The notes under the pieces were generated by a model. That model worked only from the letters and a program-made list of their open reading frames with translations. It had not been told where the DNA came from and made no database searches. From assembly GCA_023053685.1 (NCBI GenBank), contig JALIGW010000026.1:1481384-1545383 (forward strand): DNA of 64,000 nt, written 5' to 3'. Source of the stretch: Diadophis punctatus similis (lineage: Eukaryota; Chordata; Lepidosauria; Squamata; Dipsadidae). Below are positions 29,241 to 64,000 of the stretch, piece by piece; within the stretch, counting starts at the first letter, position 1, and each line of letters opens with the position of its first letter. Made by a program: the position numbers and the translations under genes.

Positions 29241-29590
29241 TCCCCTTCTGGACCGCCTTCTCTTCCGAGGCCCCGCCCCGTCCCGCCCCCTCCGCCGCGG
29301 CCCCGCCCCCTCCGCAGCCACCATCGCCTTCCCGCTTTCCCCGAGCGGCGCGTCGCCCTCTGAGGCGGCCCCGGCCGGTAAGCAGCGCCCTTCCCCGCCC
29401 GACCCCCGACTCCACCCGATCCACACGGGGCTTCGCGTCGCCTCCCGGCCTCGTCTCCTGGCCCAGCGGCCAAGAAGACGAGAAGGAAGGTTTTGCGGCC
29501 TAGCCTGCTCCGAAGCCTCGGACTCGCCTAGCGCGCCCAGCCGAGAAAGGCGCGTCGGAGGCGGCCGGGCGAGTCTGATCTTCGAGGGGG
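29240..29590 (+). promoter_or_regulatory. USP20: USP20 CpG island promoter and noncoding exon 1
   Basis: Dense CpG with repeated GC boxes (ccccgcccc and variants). A good donor GGCCG|GTAAGC after 29377 marks the end of a probable 5' noncoding exon. The next exon (34570) carries the ATG. The precise start site is not determinable from sequence alone. Confidence 0.6.
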
Positions 29591-29839
29591 GGGACTGTGA
29601 CAGGTCCCGAGTTTGGCTGAGGAAACTGGGTAGGGGGAATCCTCTCAAAGCAGGACCCCTCCCTTAACCTTGATATTTTTAGAGTTTCTGTTTTAAATTA
29701 GACGTTTTAATGCTTTTTATTGTTTTAAAATGTTTTTTTAAGAATTTATTTGTAATGTTTTCCAAACCCAGAGTCGTTTGTGGAGATGGGCAGCTATAGA
29801 AATCAGATAGAGTGATAAAGAGATAGAGATGGGGGAGAG

Positions 29840-29842
29840 AGA

Positions 29843-29921
<79 letters not shown>

Positions 29922-30074
29922 AGAGAGAGATAGAAGAGAGAGGGGATAGATAGGTAGGTAGGTAGGTAGGTAGGTAGGTAGATAGATAGATAGATAGATA
30001 GATAGAAGAGAGAGGGGATAGATAGAGAGAGGGGATGGATAGAGAGAGAGAGATGATAGATAGAAGAGAGAGGG

Positions 30075-30124
<50 letters not shown>

Positions 30125-30252
30125 AGAGAGAGGGGATAGGTAGAGGGGGGATGGATAGAGAGAGAGAGAGAGGATAGATAGATAGAAGAGAGGGGATAGA
30201 TAGAGAGAGGGGATGGATAGAGAGAGAGAGATGATAGATAGAAGAGAGAGGG

Positions 30253-30314
<62 letters not shown>

Positions 30315-30442
30315 AGAGAGAGGGGATAGGTAGAGGGGGGATGGATAGAGAGAGAGAGAGAGGATAGATAGATAGAAGAGAGGGGATAGATAGAGAGAGG
30401 GGATGGATAGAGAGAGAGAGATGATAGATAGAAGAGAGAGGG

Positions 30443-30493
<51 letters not shown>

Positions 30494-30667
30494 GATAGAT
30501 AGAAGAGAGAGGGGATAGGTAGAGGGGGGGATGGATAGAGAGAGAGAGAGGATAGATAGATAGAAGAGAGAGGGGATAGATAGAAGAGAGGGGATAGATA
30601 GATGGATGATAGAAGAGAGAGGGGATAGAGAGAGAGGAGGGGATGGATAGAGAGAGAGAGAGATGAG

Positions 30668-30737
<70 letters not shown>

Positions 30738-30770
30738 TGATAGATGGATAGATAATGATAGATAGATAAT
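29840..30770 (+). repeat. GATA/GAGA/GGTA compound microsatellite (Bkm-like)
   Basis: A GT run is followed by GA, GGTA and long GATA runs, organised as repeats of roughly 120-190 bp (gaagagagaggggataga, then GATA, then gggggatggatagagagag). GATA-rich DNA is the hallmark of the Bkm satellite first described from snake sex chromosomes; that link is established knowledge, its relevance here is inference. It lies in USP20 intron 1. Confidence 0.9.
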
Positions 30771-30779
30771 GGTCCCCAT

Positions 30780-31660
30780 ATCGCCCCCCCCCCCAAGAAA
30801 TCAGGGCAGAATATTGCTCCCCCTTCCCCCATCTGGTTGCAGGTCTGCATCCCCACCACGCTCAGCTTCGACCTGGGTTAGGTTGAGTGTGTCGTGTGAA
30901 CCCAACAACCCCTTGGCTTCAGGGCACAGGGTGGACTCCCAGATTGGACAAATTCCCTACACTGCTTCCCTCCCTGGACTTGGCCGATGGGAGTTGTAGT
31001 CCGAGCCACCCCCGAAGACCCCAAGACTGAAAGCTTAGTTCTTAAAATGGAGAAATGAGAGAGAAGATCGCCAGGGGTCAGTTCACATTTCTAGGGATCG
31101 AATTGGGGAGGGGGGTCCTGCCGCCTCTAAGCAATTTTATCGGGAAATGAGGTGGTGGTCTTGCAATGGATTTTAAATTGGATGTTTCTTCTACATTTGC
31201 AGTTCTCTTTGCCGTTTGTGTCTACGTTGGCTTGTGGTTGATTGCATAAGGGAGCAGGTTTAATGTCGAATTATTGTTTGGTGAATGGTAATTTCGGATT
31301 TTAATCGAGCCAAACTTCACTCCACCTCATAGTGCTCCAGCCTGTTGGCTTTGGATTTAGTGCTAGGTCTGAACCCGGCCGTTGAAGGTTTAACAAACCG
31401 TGGCTAAAACGAACCATGTCTTGGTGTGTTGTATAAACCTGGTAGTTTTTGTTTGTGACACTGCTGTTAGTCTGTTGTAAGAATGCAACTTAGAGGACTC
31501 AATTTACCATTTAATGTGTGGTGCAAACAATAATTGGGTTAATTCCCAATGCCGTGAGTATGATAATCTTATCATGTGACCAGAGCCTATTTTTATAAGA
31601 CCAGGGTTCTCCAAAGTGATGGGACATTATTGTTCTTACAGTTTTATTATTTGTTCACAA
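30780..31660. other. USP20 intron 1 segment, no gene seen
   Basis: Mostly unique sequence. A short phrase near 30985 (gatgggagttgtagtcc) resembles fragments at the left end of the window. No exon-like block or repeat array was recognised. Confidence 0.45.
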
Positions 31661-31664
31661 CAAT

Positions 31665-32264
31665 TCAGGTAGTCTTTGACTTACAACCGTTCATTTAGAG
31701 ACCGTTCAAAGTTACGACGACGTTGGAAAAAGTGACTTATGACCATTGCAGCATCCCCGTGGTCACTTGATTTACATTCTGATGCTTGGCAACTGACTCA
31801 TATTTATGACAGTCCCGGGGTCACGTGGTCCCCTTTTGCGACCTTCTGACCAGCCAAGACAATGGGGAATCCAGATTCACTTAACAACCGGGTTACTACA
31901 AATAGCAAATAGAGCCGAGGTGGCGCAGTGGTTAAAGTGCAGCACTGCAGTTCAGCTGTTCAAATCTCACTGGCTCAAGGTTGATTCAGCCTTCCATCCT
32001 TCTGAGGTCAGTAAAATGAGGACCCAGATTGTTGGGGGCAATATGCTGAACTCTGTAAACCGCTTAGAGAGGGCTGTAAAGCACTATGAAGCGGTATATA
32101 AGTCTAAGTGCTATTGCTATTGCTATCAACTGCAGTGATTCACCTAACCACGGTGGGAAGAAAAGTCGTAAAACGGGGCGAAATTCACTTAACAACGGTC
32201 TGTCTCGCTTAGCAACATAAATGTTGGGCTCGATTGCAGTCGCAAGTTGAGGACTGCCTATAGT
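31665..32264 (+). mobile_element. MITE-like TIR element containing a Sauria-type SINE
   Basis: The family ends are at 31665 (caggtagtctttgacttaca) and 32264 (gttgaggactgcctatag). A complete SINE (31911-32129) sits inside, splitting the host sequence after ccgggttactaca and before actgcagtgattcac. Confidence 0.75.
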
Positions 32265-32761
32265 TTGCATTCCAGATAGGGAAGCCTCCCAAAGACCTGT
32301 GTTGTCATGATGGAAAGGCCCTTAGGAAGATGAGGAGGGAGTGGTGGAAAACAGAGGAGAAAGAATGGAGCTGGCAGAAAAAAAAACCTGGCTGTGAACA
32401 GCTCTAGCTTTTGTGGGGGAAATGATGAGTAAGCCTCCATTGGAGCTGAAAAAGTAATTGGTTGCTAAGCCTCCAAGCTACCACGTGAAGACTTTGTTTT
32501 TATCCCTGCTAGGAACAACCAGCTGATGCTTTGGGGGACTTTTTGGGGGAGCGATTTCCAGAAAATCCTTCTGGTTTATTTAATACAGTCCGGAAGTTTG
32601 CCAGCACAGCAAAGGATGCCATATTGAATGAGGAGAGGGTCAAAAGGCCTTACTAAAATCAGTCACTTGGGTGTGAGTTGGGCAGTTGTATAAATCTGGT
32701 AGATAAGTAAAAGACACCAAAATGGGAAACCATACTTGGTGGAGGAGGGATGGGAGAATGC

Positions 32762-33296
32762 AGTATTCTAAGTGTGGATGCAAGGCCACACTTGGAATAC
32801 TGCATCCAGTTTTGGTCGCCATATTATAAAAAAGGATGTTGAGACTCTGGAAAGAGTGCAGAGAAGAGCAACAAAGATGATTAGGGGACTGGAGGCTAAA
32901 ACATACGAAGAACGGTTGCAGGAACTGGGTATGTCTAGTTTAATGAAAAGAAGGACTAGGGGAGACATGATGGCAGTGTTCCAGTATCTCAGGGGTTGCC
33001 ACAAAGAAGAGGGAGTCAAGCTATTCTCCAAAGCACCTGAGGGTAGAACAAGAAGCAATGGGTGGAAACTAAACAAGGAGAGAAGCAACTTAGAACTAAG
33101 GAGAAATTTCCTGACAGTTAGAACAATTAATCAGTGGAACGACTTGCCTCCAAAAGTTGTGAATGCTCCAACACTGGAAGTTTTTAAGAAGAGATTGGAC
33201 AACCATTTGTCTGAAATAGTATAGGGTTTCCTGCTTGAGCAGGGGCTGGACTAGATGACCTCCAAGGTCCCTCCCAGCCCTGTGATTCTATGATTT
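32762..33296 (+). mobile_element. CR1 LINE 3' end with readable polymerase C-terminus
   Basis: An open frame of 150 codons reads the C-terminal end of the CR1 reverse-transcriptase protein (motifs LERVQRRATKMI, then RGDMMAVFQYLRG, then NQWNDLPPKVVNAPTLEVF), followed by the gacctccaaggtccctccc 3' end. The frame is nearly intact, so this is a younger copy, truncated at its 5' side. Confidence 0.85.
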
Positions 33297-33334
33297 GTAT
33301 ACCACCCATGGAGATGAGCAGTTTCAAAATTGAT

Positions 33335-33340
33335 GATGAT

Positions 33341-33403
<63 letters not shown>

Positions 33404-33460
33404 GAGAGAGAGAGAGATAGGGATGGATGGATGGATAGATAGGGATGGATAGATACTGTA
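33335..33460 (+). repeat. GATA microsatellite
   Basis: About fifteen GATA units followed by GAGA and GGAT variants, directly 3' of the CR1 copy. Confidence 0.9.
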
Positions 33461-34569
33461 GATAGACAGATTTTCTTGCTTACATGGGATATGAAGTAAA
33501 TTCTGGAGTTCTTTTTCTCTTCTATAATATTGATTTCTTTTTTAAACTGCTCAGGAAGCACGGTGTTTGTGCCAAAAGACTTACCACATTTTTACGTTGT
33601 GCAAGGTCGAAACCAATTACAGCCCATTTAAAGCTTCTATAATCGTGGCTGCTTTTTGACTGAGCCAGGGAACATTCTGTGACCTGCATCTTAATTAGTA
33701 TTTATCAGGCTGTCAGCGTGCCTCGGTTGGTTTAAGAGAAGGATTCAAGAGCCGGTGGAGCAGTATTATATTTTTTATTGCATTTGGCCAAGCGCTCAGT
33801 AACTGGGAAATCTAGCCCATGGCTGGAAAGCCACGGGAATTCCTTCTAGCTCAGTGGATACGAAAGGACGTGTTCCTTCTGTTATTTTGCTCTCTTATCC
33901 AGTGCTCACGCTGAGTGAGTCAGAAAGAAACGGGGAAAATCAACTGGCGAGCCTTTGCATTTAAAATCCAGAAGAGGGGAGGGGGTATCACATCAAGGTC
34001 GCAGTTAATTTTTCATCTTGTAGTTTCACTTGATGCCACCGCTGAAGCATCAAACTGAGTGTCAGAAGGGTTGCTGCGAGTTGCTGTCGTTTTGCAGTCC
34101 TCCCTAATGCAGCGTTTTTCTCAACCTTAGCAACTTTAAAATACAACTCCCAGAATTCCCCAGGCGGCATGCTTTAGGTTGTATGGACTTCAACTCCCAG
34201 GTTTCCCCAGCCAGCCACCCTGCTTTCGGATGGCTGGACTTCAACTCCCAGAATTCCCCAGCCACAGCATGCTTTAGGATGTTAGAATAGAATAGAAAAC
34301 CCTATTTTTAATTGTTTCCATTTCCTTTTACATCTTCGGTGCCCTGTAATTGAAAAAGAAGAGTATTAACGCTGGACTTGTACTAGAATTATAAATACTG
34401 TTCTGGTTATTTGTTGGCTACATTTTTAGACTGCTGTCCTCTCTAAGGGCTCATGAATTATACAAAACACTTAATCTTTGGAAGGTTAAATATTTCAGTT
34501 GCCTTCTTCTTGAAATCCCATCATCTGCATATCCTAGCAGGTTTGAGACTTTTCTCTTTTTCATTTCAG

Positions 34570-57540
<22,971 letters not shown>

Positions 57541-57781
57541 GTCTTGTCTATGTTGCTTTGCTTCGATCTGCGCCAAGTCCTCTGAGCTACGGTGGGCTAC
57601 TATTCTCCCCTGAGCTCTAGCCAAGGGTCAGCCCTAGAGGGAAAAAGGAAGGGGAAGGGGTGTAATTTTTAACTCCCCAGGCCCAGCCTGAATTTACTTA
57701 CATTGGAAAGGCTGGGAGCACGGGAACTGATCGAGGATTGCATATTTAAAATCCTAGGGCAAGTGTATAGGACCTAATATA

Positions 57782-58150
57782 TAGGTCATCCTCAACTTAT
57801 AACAGTTCAGATAGTGACCATTCAAAGTTAACAACGGCACTGAAAAAAGAGACTTTTTCACATTTATGACTCTTGTAGCATCCCAGGGTGACTTGATCAC
57901 AATTCAGATGCTTGGCAATTGACTCACATTTATGACGGGCTCACGTGATTCCCCCTTTGTGGCCACCTGACAAAAATGCGGGAAGCCAGATTCACTTAAC
58001 GACTGTGTTACCGATTTAACAGCTGCAGGGATTCGTTTTGACAATGGCAGCAAGAAAAGTTGTTAAATGAGGCAAAACTCGCAACACCTTTCTCACTTAG
58101 CAACATAAATTTGGGGCTCGGTGGTGGCCGTAGGTCGAGGACTACCTGTC
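57782..58150 (+). mobile_element. MITE-like TIR element between USP20 and FNBP1
   Basis: Left end ataggtcatcctcaacttat, right end gtaggtcgaggactacctgt. It contains the family blocks attcagatgcttggcaattg and ccagattcacttaacgac. Confidence 0.7.
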
Positions 58151-58719
58151 CTTGACAATCAAGGTCTTCGCTTTGAAATAGAACCTCCCAACGCTTCTAA
58201 ACTTGAGTTAAAATTGAGATTTGAGAACGAACTATCCTCGTGGTCCCTAATATTTGTGGAGGGGGGGAATGGTCTCTTTCTCCAAATTGTCCAAAAAGGA
58301 TGCTTTCATTTGACTTTCATCTCTTTAAAAAAAAAAAGTTCCCAAAGCAGCTACTCTTTCTGGGGTTAATAATTCATGGCTGGCTGGGGTGAATTTTCTT
58401 TCTTTTTTAAAAAACCAACCCTTCCCTGCAGCCCTGACAAAATTAGCCCTCCCCTGCTATGTTTGGTGGGAAGCCCACCCAACTGCAACAGGAGAAAGTG
58501 ATCTCTCCTGCTTTGGGACCTTTGGCTCCAGCCAGAATATCAAGCAGGCTGGGAGAACTAGCAAAGGATCCACTGTTGATGGATTAACAACAGATTCCCT
58601 TTCTTTCTCCCACCCTCCTCCGGCCTGCTAATTCTTCAGGCTCCTATTACACACCCTAAACCAAGTGGACTTGCAGCTTTGTGTGCTCAGTGTAAACCGG
58701 AGAAGTGGTTTTTAAAAAC

Positions 58720-59330
58720 TTCAGAATGAGAAAGGGAGGAGGGATAATGAAAGGGAGAAGGAAAGAGTGGGAGGAAGCAAGGAAAGGAAAGGGAGAATGA
58801 GAAGAGAGGGAGGGAAGAAGGGATAATAAGTGGGCGGGAGGAAGGAAGGAAGGGAAAGAAGGGAGAAGGGATAATGAAAAGGAAGGAGGGAGGGATGAAA
58901 CAAGGAAGGAAAGAAAGGAAGGGAAAAGGAGGGAGGGAAGAAGGGATAATGAAAGAAGAGTGGGCGGGAGTGAGGAAGCAAGGAAGGAAGGGAAAAAAGG
59001 GGAGTGATGGATAATGAAAATAAAGGGGAGGGAGGAAGCAAGGAAGGAAAAGAATGAAGAGGGAGGAGGGAGGGAGGAAAGGAAAAGGGAGAATGAGGAG
59101 GGAGGGAGGGAGAATGAAAGTGAGGAGGAGAGGGAGGGAGGCAGGAAGCAAGGAAGGAAAGGAAAGAAGAGAAAGAACGGGAGGGAGAAGGAAAGTGGGA
59201 GGGAGGGAGGAAGGAAGGGATGGAAGGGAGAAGGAAGAGTGGAGGGAGAGGGAAGGAAGGAAATGTGAATGAGAAAGGGAGGAGGAATGAGGGAAAGAAA
59301 TGAGAAAGGGAGGAAAAAGAATGCAGCCAC
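58720..59330 (+). repeat. GGGA/GGAA polypurine tract
   Basis: Roughly 600 bp of mixed GGGAGG, GGAAGG and AAAGG with very few pyrimidines, so all minus-strand frames look Ser/Pro/Phe-rich and stay open without being coding. It fills the gap between the convergent ends of USP20 and the presumed FNBP1. Confidence 0.9.
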
Positions 59331-59589
59331 AACAGACTGCATGATTCACTTAACAACTGCTAATGATTTGCTTAACAACCGTGGCAAAAGAAGGTAAAAT
59401 TAGCCACGATTCACTTCACACTCACTTTTCTTCGCAAAAGAAATCCTGGTCATAAATCAAGGTCCACCTGGATTCTGGTGTGTATATATATAGGTGCAAA
59501 GTTTGTCACTGTTTCCCCTCCTAATTTTCTACATTTCTTTCCTAAATAAATCCACACCGAACGTGCACAAATCACAGTTCCAGCCTTTG

Positions 59590-60180
59590 CTCGCTTTCAA
59601 ATGGAAGCACTTTATTTGATTGAATTCTGTCGCCAGAAATAAAATGAGTCAAAAACACTAGATTTTCTTTACACCTTTTTTTTTCAGCTAGGAAAATCAT
59701 ACATACACAGACATTTAAGTCGCCACCAAAAAACCTACATAAAAAGAAATCCAGTGCCTAAACACACAGAAGTAAACCATTAAAAAAAAAACAAAAAAAA
59801 AAACCAAAAAAAAAAGTGCTTGACGTTTTATGTTAAAATATAATTTGGCGGGGTGTTCTTTAAATCTTTTTGACACTTTAAGCATGAGAAGGAGGGGGAT
59901 GTGAAGTACGCAGAACCTTTGAAAAATACTCGGCGTTAAAACACAGTTTTTCATTAAATATTTTTTCTCTCTCGTCTATTTACAGATGGTAAGAAAGGGT
60001 GTTAGCAAGAGTAGAGGATGATAAGAGGCCAGGATAATCTCGTCTTTTTAGTCTGATCCTAACCGAGGAGGAAAAACCTTTTAGAAACTGGTTGTGTTAC
60101 TTATCTATTTCAAATTCATACCTCTAACGCCTTGCGTTAAAATTCCATGCATGCTTTTTAAGCATAGATGAAACTTTTCA

Positions 60181-60271
<91 letters not shown>

Positions 60272-63200
60272 CAGACAATATTCTGAATCAGGAAAATTTT
60301 GAAAACATTTCTCTTAAATTTATTACGCGATATGTACGAAAGTTTCCAGGGTGAAATTTTAAAAAAAATAAATCTCAAAACAAGCCTTCCGAGTCAAAAC
60401 ACATGTTGGGATTCGAAGCTACCGCATTTTTGGCACCATGATTTCCTAAGTGTTTTTTTCCCCAGCCATCTGGGGTGGGTGGGAGGTGGCTAAGCCTTGG
60501 GAAGCAAAATCCCTTGTAAAACAGGCAACCCCCCAAAAATAATTGAATTAAAATTTAAGGGCAGATAACAATTCTCTGTCCTTACTTTCTCTCTCTCTCT
60601 CTCTCTCCTGTTGCATGAAAAATAAGCATTTCAAAGAAAATGAGTCTTGGGCATTCGCTCCTATTCCAGGGTTGAAAAAAAAGAATAACTTTCCTTTATG
60701 TCTTAAACAAATCCACTTCTTTCGTTTTCCCCAAATTAAACCCATGTCATATCAAGGTTTGCAGAAAGCAGTTAAGCTGAACAGTCGATAACCGATCTGG
60801 CCTTTCCTTCCCTAATTTAATGATGGCAGAGCTCGTGGTATATATATATATATATATTCAGTCTTTGCACCTGGATAAAAAAGGAGATTGAAACCATGGA
60901 TCAATTGCAACCTTGTTTTGTAGGAAACAAACTACAGTTGGGTTTATCGATCCATCTATGTGTCCGTGTAGACGTTCCTGATCAGGGATGGTCTGGCGAG
61001 ATCTTAGATCCGGTGATGCACCAAACATGAAGCTTACAAGAAGCATTTTTTTAAAAAATTATTTTTTAGGAAAAAAAGGAAACTTGCTCCCACAAAAAGG
61101 TTCAAAAGGCGAAAGAGAGAACAGGGAGAGACTCTTTTCTAAGGACGCCAGATTTGAGAAAGGAGGGGGGAAAAATTGGGAATTTTTAACTAAAGCGGGA
61201 TGTTTATTTTGGAGAACCCCAGGTGCGAAAGATGGCTTGCCTTCTTGGGCTACAGGGAAAGAATAATTTCAGGTCGTCTTATTTTCGAGCCAATAACTGT
61301 CCCAAACTGGAGTTTCCTAAGTCGAATACCAAATAGGAAGTTCTTTGGCCAAATCATGTTGTAACTTTATTTTATTTTGCTTTGGGCTTCCTCAAATTCT
61401 CCCTGTAAGGTAGGAAACCTGGAAGGCTAGTCTACCTTCGGCTCGAGGGAGCTTGGGGCAGGGGGATTAGCCTGGCCTACCAGGGTAAAATTTTTTGGGG
61501 TGGAAATGCCCCCCTCCCTGAATTTTCATGTCCACCCCAAATATGCTGCAGGTTGAGGGTTGCAGTAGACCAAAATCCAGAGAAGGCTGTGCCTTCCCCA
61601 CCCCCCACCCCAACCTCTGATCCCCACAGGTAGACTGTTCCCAAGAGTGGAGGATCAATTTAGTTTCCTGGGCTTGTGGTCATCCAATCCTTAGCAAATC
61701 CAAGCTGGCCATTCCTAGAATTGTTCCTAGCTCGCTGAGGTTCGTAGCAGTCAAGTTTTACTTTTCTTCCACCAGGATATTTTAATGGTGAGGATGTTGA
61801 AGGAGTTATAATGGTGCAGTTATATCCACAAATGGGACATTGATCGTCCACTCATTATTAAGCTGCCGAGCTGGAGGGTGTTTCCAATGTCTACTTCAGC
61901 TTCCAAGACTTCACTTCCCTGCTTACAACCTTCTCCACCCAAAAAATGTCAGGAAAATGCAAATTTTCTTGGCAATGCTTTAACGTAGGCAGGGAATCCC
62001 GCAAAATTCCTTGAAAAATCAATTCTAGCACGTCGGTTTCACCTCTTTGGATGGAGAAATGAGATTTTCCTGTCTCTGTTCTTGGAGAGATTGGTCTGTC
62101 TTTCCGATCGGGTTGCAGGCACAGCTAGTTGAAGCTGCAGTCTGGGGCTACCCCAGCTCCCTTCTGGCTCCCCAAAGTGCAGAGCCTCCCGAGAAGAGGC
62201 GAGTTCAAAACCGGAGGTCTCTCGAACTCGGCACAGCAATAACCTTCTTGGCCAATCTGCTAGAAAGGCTCCAGTTTTTGAGAAGGATCGTAGGACTTTT
62301 TGGGGATGCTGACCAAGCCCCAACTTTGATTTGATGGCGTAGCCCCAAAACGGAATTAAAAACGGGGGTGGAACTTGAGAGCAGACGAGAGCCAAGAAAG
62401 GCAGGAATCACAGTGAAATTTGGCTGGGACGGATCATAGAACCAAAGGGCTGGAAGGGACCCTGGAGGTCTTCTAGTCCAACCCCTTGCCCAACGTAGGA
62501 ATCCACAAGCAGGATGAGGTTGGGAAAAGCTGAAATAAATAAACGGGAATGGCCGTGCGAGAAATGGGTGTGGTGGATTTTGAGAGGCGCCATGCAAAAC
62601 AATTTAATAAATTAAAAGGGCAGGGGAGAGATTAAACGGGCTTAAAAGTGACCTGGAAGATGCAGAGGGGACAGAACAGTGAACAAACCGCTGAAATGAG
62701 AAAGAAATCAAGATCTGCATGAAAGATTTTGGGTGGCTAAAAGAATATTTGTGAAATAAAAGTCATGCAGATGGGCAAACAGATCCCTGGGAAGCTCAGC
62801 AAGGCTTCGGGTGGGTGCCAATTGCTTCCAACAACTGGCAAACCAGCTCAGCCAGCCAACAGCACTTCCCAGTTCGCAAGACAAGGCAGAAAGGTTCAAG
62901 GTCCTGGAACAGCCAGATTGTCTTGGCTATGCCTCCCAAAATTCATCAGCCAACATCTGGGCCAGCTTGAGAATTCTGGGAGTTGAAGTCCGCCTGCTCT
63001 TAAAGCCACCGAGGTTGAGAAACCCTGCACCAGACCATTCCTTAGCTGACCCCAGGAAAAAAAAACATCCTTCGTAAGTGGGCTGCAGATGAACAGGACC
63101 TGTTATCCATAGGCACTTGCTAGAATGGAAATCGGAATTCCTTCCTGCAGGAGAGCTGCAGACCAAGTCATGGGGTTTTTAGCAGAGGTGTGGCTTGGAA

Positions 63201-64000
63201 CTGTGTACTCCTGGTGAACACCACGGGTATCAAAATACCTCTCTGATTTGGCCATCTCAGCAGCCCCAAACTGGGACCTCTGAACCTCTTTCTGCAAGTT
63301 TTCAGGTTCTGCGAAACTGCTTGAACCCAGGACCAAAACAGGGTGTTTCTGAACTTGGGTAGCTTGGTCTGGGCAAGGCACGCCTTGGGCTCACCATCGA
63401 TTGCCAAAGCCTGCAGCTTCCTTTATACATCACGCTCAGACTGTACTTCGATATGCCTTGGTTAAGGGAGGGTACTTTCGCATTAAACCATGGCTGGGTG
63501 ACTTCTCCACTAACCCCGGACCAAGCCAGACCATTAATTCTTAGCATGATGCAAATCCAAGTTGAATAGCCAAGCGTTTCTCCTGGGCTGGCTTGGAAGT
63601 AACGCCCGTCAAATTAGCCAGGCTAATTTGAGGTGATCTCAAGGCCATCAAGGAGCAACCCACGGCCAAAAGAGTATCTTCTATGACTCTGCGTGAGTCT
63701 CTGCTCTATAGAAGCCTGTTCTCCTTCCGAGGAACCTCCTCTGGATCTTGGTGTGATGGACAGATGGAGTGAGCGAAAGGAGAAATGAGGTCCCTCTACC
63801 ACACCATGGTGTGAGTCACACCAAACACGACCACTCACCCAGCTGGGAGGGAACGTCCCTCGCCTTCTCCCCTGGAGAATGCAGAACCAGAAGTCCCTTG
63901 CCCAACTTTTAAGGAAAGTCTTCTCCAATCTAGGGTCCTCAAGAAAGGTTGGTCAGCCTAACCAACGGGCATGGAAGTCACCTTCTCAACATGGCCGAGA
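59590..64000 (-). other. FNBP1: Presumed FNBP1 3' UTR
   Basis: Minus-strand AATAAA (TTTATT at 59611-59616 on the plus strand) in the context atcaaataaagtgctt marks a transcript end near 59,590. The following 4.4 kb is unusually poor in mobile elements for this window (one CR1 scrap at about 62434-62510 and two TA runs), which fits a long 3' UTR. Human synteny puts FNBP1 on this strand here. No FNBP1 coding exon, such as the SH3 domain, is visible, so the name rests on position only. Confidence 0.45.
60183..60269 (+). repeat. TA microsatellite
   Basis: About 43 uninterrupted TA units inside the presumed FNBP1 3' UTR. Confidence 0.95.

Noticed and set aside
29679..30859. Two minus-strand frames of about 370 codons full of Ser, Ile, Tyr and Leu repeats
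   Set aside because: They are translations of the GATA/GAGA microsatellite; period-four repeats stay open in several frames and encode no domain.
58656..59356. Three overlapping minus-strand frames of more than 200 codons
   Set aside because: Antisense to a polypurine tract, giving Ser/Pro/Leu/Phe low-complexity strings without motifs.
59590..64000. Short open frames in the right-hand 4 kb as genes
   Set aside because: All are under about 130 codons, lack motifs or splice-consistent conservation, and fit a 3' UTR on the minus strand better.

Overview
This window looks like a gene-rich, repeat-laden piece of a squamate nuclear chromosome, most likely a snake. Three lines support this. Three complete, multi-exon vertebrate genes can be reconstructed exon by exon (TOR1A, C9orf78, USP20). 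Their order and strands match the human 9q34 block TOR1A(-), C9orf78(-), USP20(+), FNBP1(-). The repeats are Sauria-type tRNA SINEs, CR1 and L2-like LINE 3' ends with AATAG-type microsatellite tails, GATA (Bkm-like) tracts and very long TA repeats, a combination typical of snakes. The species call is inference.

Layout. 370-850 is a CpG island with paired CCAAT boxes and a TATA-like box. It appears to start a plus-strand transcript and perhaps also a minus-strand one. From about 675 to 12,860 there is no credible long open reading frame. There is a splice-site-rich locus built from tandem repeats: a degenerate array of GAGGTAAT-type units, about 25 copies of a 113-bp unit, three duplicated exon-intron-exon modules carrying more 113-bp units, then about 24 copies of a 107-bp unit. 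It ends with a poly(A) signal at 12,835. I read it as a long, repeat-structured noncoding RNA gene convergent with TOR1A, lying where mammals carry TOR1B. It is the least explained object in the window.

12,860-15,060 is repeat-rich intergenic DNA. TOR1A (ER/nuclear-envelope AAA+ ATPase, 343 aa, 5 coding exons) runs on the minus strand from 21,337 to 16,055. C9orf78 (spliceosome-associated, 289 aa, 9 coding exons) runs on the minus strand from 27,765 to 22,574. USP20 (deubiquitinase, 905 aa) starts in a CpG island near 29,240 on the plus strand. It has a 5' noncoding exon, 23 coding exons from 34,663 to 54,613, and a probable spliced 3' UTR ending near 57,540. From about 59,590 to the window end a minus-strand transcript is implied by a poly(A) signal at its left edge; by synteny this should be the 3' UTR of FNBP1, although no coding exon lies in the window.

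The introns hold many copies of a short terminal-inverted-repeat element, hAT-like miniature elements nested inside it, CR1, L2-like and L1 LINE fragments, tRNA SINEs, and long AT, GATA and polypurine microsatellites. All exon boundaries given were placed by eye from splice consensus, reading frame and similarity to remembered human proteins. All three coding sequences close in frame at lengths close to or equal to those of the human proteins.
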